34,265 nucleotides of DNA, from the NCBI GenBank assembly GCA_913041895.1, contig CAJWKQ010000010.1, forward strand, positions 1 to 34,265. Reading direction: 5' to 3'. Position 1 is the first letter of the stretch. The number at the start of each line of letters is the position of its first letter. This DNA comes from an uncultured Verrucomicrobiales bacterium. Lineage in GTDB: Bacteria > Verrucomicrobiota > Verrucomicrobiia > Limisphaerales > UBA1100. The position numbers and the translations under genes are program-made. The notes beneath the pieces are model-generated. The model ran no database searches. It was not told where the DNA came from and was given only the letters and a program-made list of their open reading frames with translations. Positions 32,984-34,265 of the stretch are shown piece after piece.

Positions 32984-33484
32984 ATGAAAATTTTGTTCGG
33001 TTTTAGTGGAATTGTAATCATATTGCTTAACGGTTGTTGCGGATTAGGAACAAACCACTTTGAAGCGAACTATACAGGCACGTACAACTATGGAAAAACT
33101 ACAGCAACGGTGGAACCAGAAGTTGTTTTAGCCGCAAACAAAAGTGGTTATGACACTGAAGTGTCCCTCATAAAATCTAGAGGTGCCACCCTGCTTGGAA
33201 CTTCATTTTTCAATATTCATTCTTACAGCATGTGTGAAAGTCACCTGAAATCTTGGGCCAAAAAACAAGGAGCAGATTTTGTGGTTGCAACACGCGAATT
33301 CACCAAACAGACAAGGACCATGGAACCGCGACAAGAGCGCGTCAATATATACAATGCAGACGGGACACTAGCATACTATTATGACCATACGGTAATGAGA
33401 GAAATAGTGCGTAACTATTATGATTATAGTGCGACCCTTCTAAGAGCCGCATCCGCTAAGCCATCTGAGCCCTTTGTTCCCTAA
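32984..33484 (+). CDS. Hypothetical lipoprotein
   Basis: The 166-aa product has a lipoprotein signal (FGFSGIVIILLNGC, Cys about residue 18). The mature part is beta-rich with TGTYNYGKTTATVEPEV and a conserved-looking FNIHSYSMCESHLKSWAKKQGADFVVATREF, then a Tyr-rich stretch (IYNADGTLAYYYDHTVM, NYYDYSATLLRAA). The pattern of a small residue-aromatic stretch followed by a GADFVV strand resembles small lipoproteins that report on stress in Gammaproteobacteria, but I cannot assign a family. It is divergent from the minus-strand gene and lies 144 nt before the transaldolase start. Confidence 0.8.
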   Translation: MKILFGFSGIVIILLNGCCGLGTNHFEANYTGTYNYGKTTATVEPEVVLAANKSGYDTEVSLIKSRGATLLGTSFFNIHSYSMCESHLKSWAKKQGADFVVATREFTKQTRTMEPRQERVNIYNADGTLAYYYDHTVMREIVRNYYDYSATLLRAASAKPSEPFVP

Positions 33485-33499
33485 GCACATCAAAACGAA

Positions 33500-33614
33500 T
33501 TGCTGACCACAGACACTCGCCCGAAAAGGGACGGGTATTGCTTGTTCGTCAGCAACCAAAGAAACGTAGATTTTACGCCTACTTCAAGGCCTTGATGCAT
33601 TCAAGAACGAATGC
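33500..33614 (+). promoter_or_regulatory. Structured leader upstream of transaldolase
   Basis: The 144-nt gap between the lipoprotein and the transaldolase holds two inverted repeats. TTGCTGAC (33500-33507) pairs with GTCAGCAA (33548-33555), enclosing a CCCG/CGGG stem. GCATTC (33597-33602) pairs perfectly with GAATGC (33609-33614) over a six-base loop, 14 nt before the ATG at 33629. No long T-run follows either. It could be a weak terminator of the lipoprotein gene or a leader controlling the transaldolase. Confidence 0.4.
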
Positions 33615-33628
33615 TTTAATGGGGGTCT

Positions 33629-34265
33629 ATGAGCAGCCACTTGGAATCCCTTCGTCAATATACAACCATCGTTGCCGACACTGGCGACTTTGAATCCATC
33701 CGGAAATACACTCCTCAAGATGCCACCACAAATCCCAGCCTTATCCTTAAGGCCGCACAAATGCCTGAGTATACAAAATTATTGAACAAAGTACTCACTG
33801 AAGACGGTAATGAGATGGCTGAAACACTAGACAAGTTAGCGGTGTTTTTTGGGCTAGAAATTTTGAAAATAGTGCCCGGACGGGTTAGTACCGAGGTGGA
33901 TGCACGCCTAAGCTTTGATACACAAGCCACATTGGATAAAGCACGTTCATTAATTGCACGCTATGAAAAGAACGGCGTTGAGCGCGAACGTATTCTCATC
34001 AAGATAGCTGCCACTTGGGAAGGCATTCGAGCAGCTGAAGAGCTCGAGAAAGAAGGTATTCACTGCAATCTCACCCTACTCTTCTCCTTTGCACAAGCCG
34101 TGGGATGTGCCGAAGCTGGCGTAAAACTGATTTCACCCTTTGTGGGCCGTATTATGGACTGGCACAAAGCAAAGACTGGCAATGAGTTTGCCCCAGCTGA
34201 GGATCCCGGTGTGCAGTCAGTCACCCGCATTTACAACTACTACAAAAAATTTGACTACGCAACCG
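33629..34265 (+). CDS. tal: Transaldolase, 5' part (cut by window end)
   Basis: The ORF from the ATG at 33629 is open to the window edge, giving 212 residues of the roughly 317 of TalB-type enzymes. It starts [20 protein letters not shown]. Family motifs are [10 protein letters not shown] (31-40), [23 protein letters not shown] (Schiff-base Lys125), [12 protein letters not shown], and [18 protein letters not shown]. It transfers a dihydroxyacetone unit between sedoheptulose 7-phosphate and glyceraldehyde 3-phosphate in the non-oxidative pentose phosphate pathway, in the cytoplasm. GGGGGT sits just upstream of the start as a possible ribosome binding site. It is the only core metabolic gene in the window. 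The missing C terminus is a window effect, not a truncation. Confidence 0.95.
   Translation, partial: MSSHLESLRQYTTIVADTGDFESIRKYTPQDATTNPSLILKAAQMPEYTKLLNKVLTEDGNEMAETLDKLAVFFGLEILKIVPGRVSTEVDARLSFDTQATLDKARSLIARYEKNGVERERILIKIAATWEGIRAAEELEKEGIHCNLTLLFSFAQAVGCAEAGVKLISPFVGRIMDWHKAKTGNEFAPAEDPGVQSVTRIYNYYKKFDYAT

Noticed and set aside
1-34265. CRISPR arrays, insertion sequences, integrases or phage genes
   Set aside because: I found no regularly spaced repeats, no transposase or recombinase motifs and no phage structural genes; the only dispersed repeats are the leader element and the T-arm-like 17-mers.

Overview
The window looks like a chromosomal piece of a marine-type Verrucomicrobiota genome; another PVC-group bacterium is possible but less likely. 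The main evidence is the set of families present. There is a twin-arginine DUF1501 protein, a PVC-type dehydrogenase fused to a CxxCH cytochrome, two exported formylglycine sulfatases, three PQQ-type beta-propellers, a ceramidase-like protein, parallel beta-helix proteins and several lipoproteins of unknown function. Almost everything is on the + strand, and almost every product has a signal peptide or lipobox. I see no tRNA or rRNA gene, CRISPR array, intact transposase or integrase.

Layout. Positions 1-4900 are a patchy accessory zone: a small lipoprotein, a CE1/PHB-depolymerase-like esterase and two right-handed beta-helix proteins. This zone also has a ~200 bp leader repeated in front of two unrelated genes, two tRNA-T-arm-like 17-mers 2.75 kb apart, and a possible gene remnant. 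Positions 4900-11650 hold an Asp-box sialidase-like protein, an LRR protein ending in a convincing VHL beta domain, DUF1501, a PQQ-type propeller, a RidA-family protein and a sulfatase overlapping it by 4 nt. Positions 11787-19617 are one tight operon for fatty-acyl chain modification: desaturase, FAD oxidoreductase, DUF1365, CFA synthase, a DUF1475-like membrane protein, DUF1295, a second CFA-family methyltransferase and a PQQ-type lipoprotein. Most of these genes overlap by 4-10 nt, and three of them start with TTG.

Positions 19724-31645 continue with a small Cys-rich protein, a third PQQ propeller, and a sulfatase/ceramidase-like/TolB-like unit. Next come a 1272-aa ThuA-F5/8C-dehydrogenase-HEAT-cytochrome c fusion, an esterase with a C-terminal laminin-G-like domain and an Ig-like lipoprotein. 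One gene (31661-32791) lies on the minus strand. The window ends with an orphan lipoprotein and the first two thirds of a transaldolase gene, cut by the window edge.

How the genes work together (inference). Most of the window encodes an envelope and periplasmic toolkit for desulfating, de-esterifying and cleaving complex sulfated or acylated polymers, with redox propellers and a heme dehydrogenase for released sugars or polyols. The lipid operon is a separate unit that probably makes cyclopropanated, methyl-branched or otherwise modified acyl chains in phospholipids. The observations most worth following are the LRR-VHL protein, whose three main aromatic positions of the hydroxyproline pocket are kept at identical spacing, the compact eight-gene lipid operon, and the duplicated leader upstream of unrelated exported proteins.
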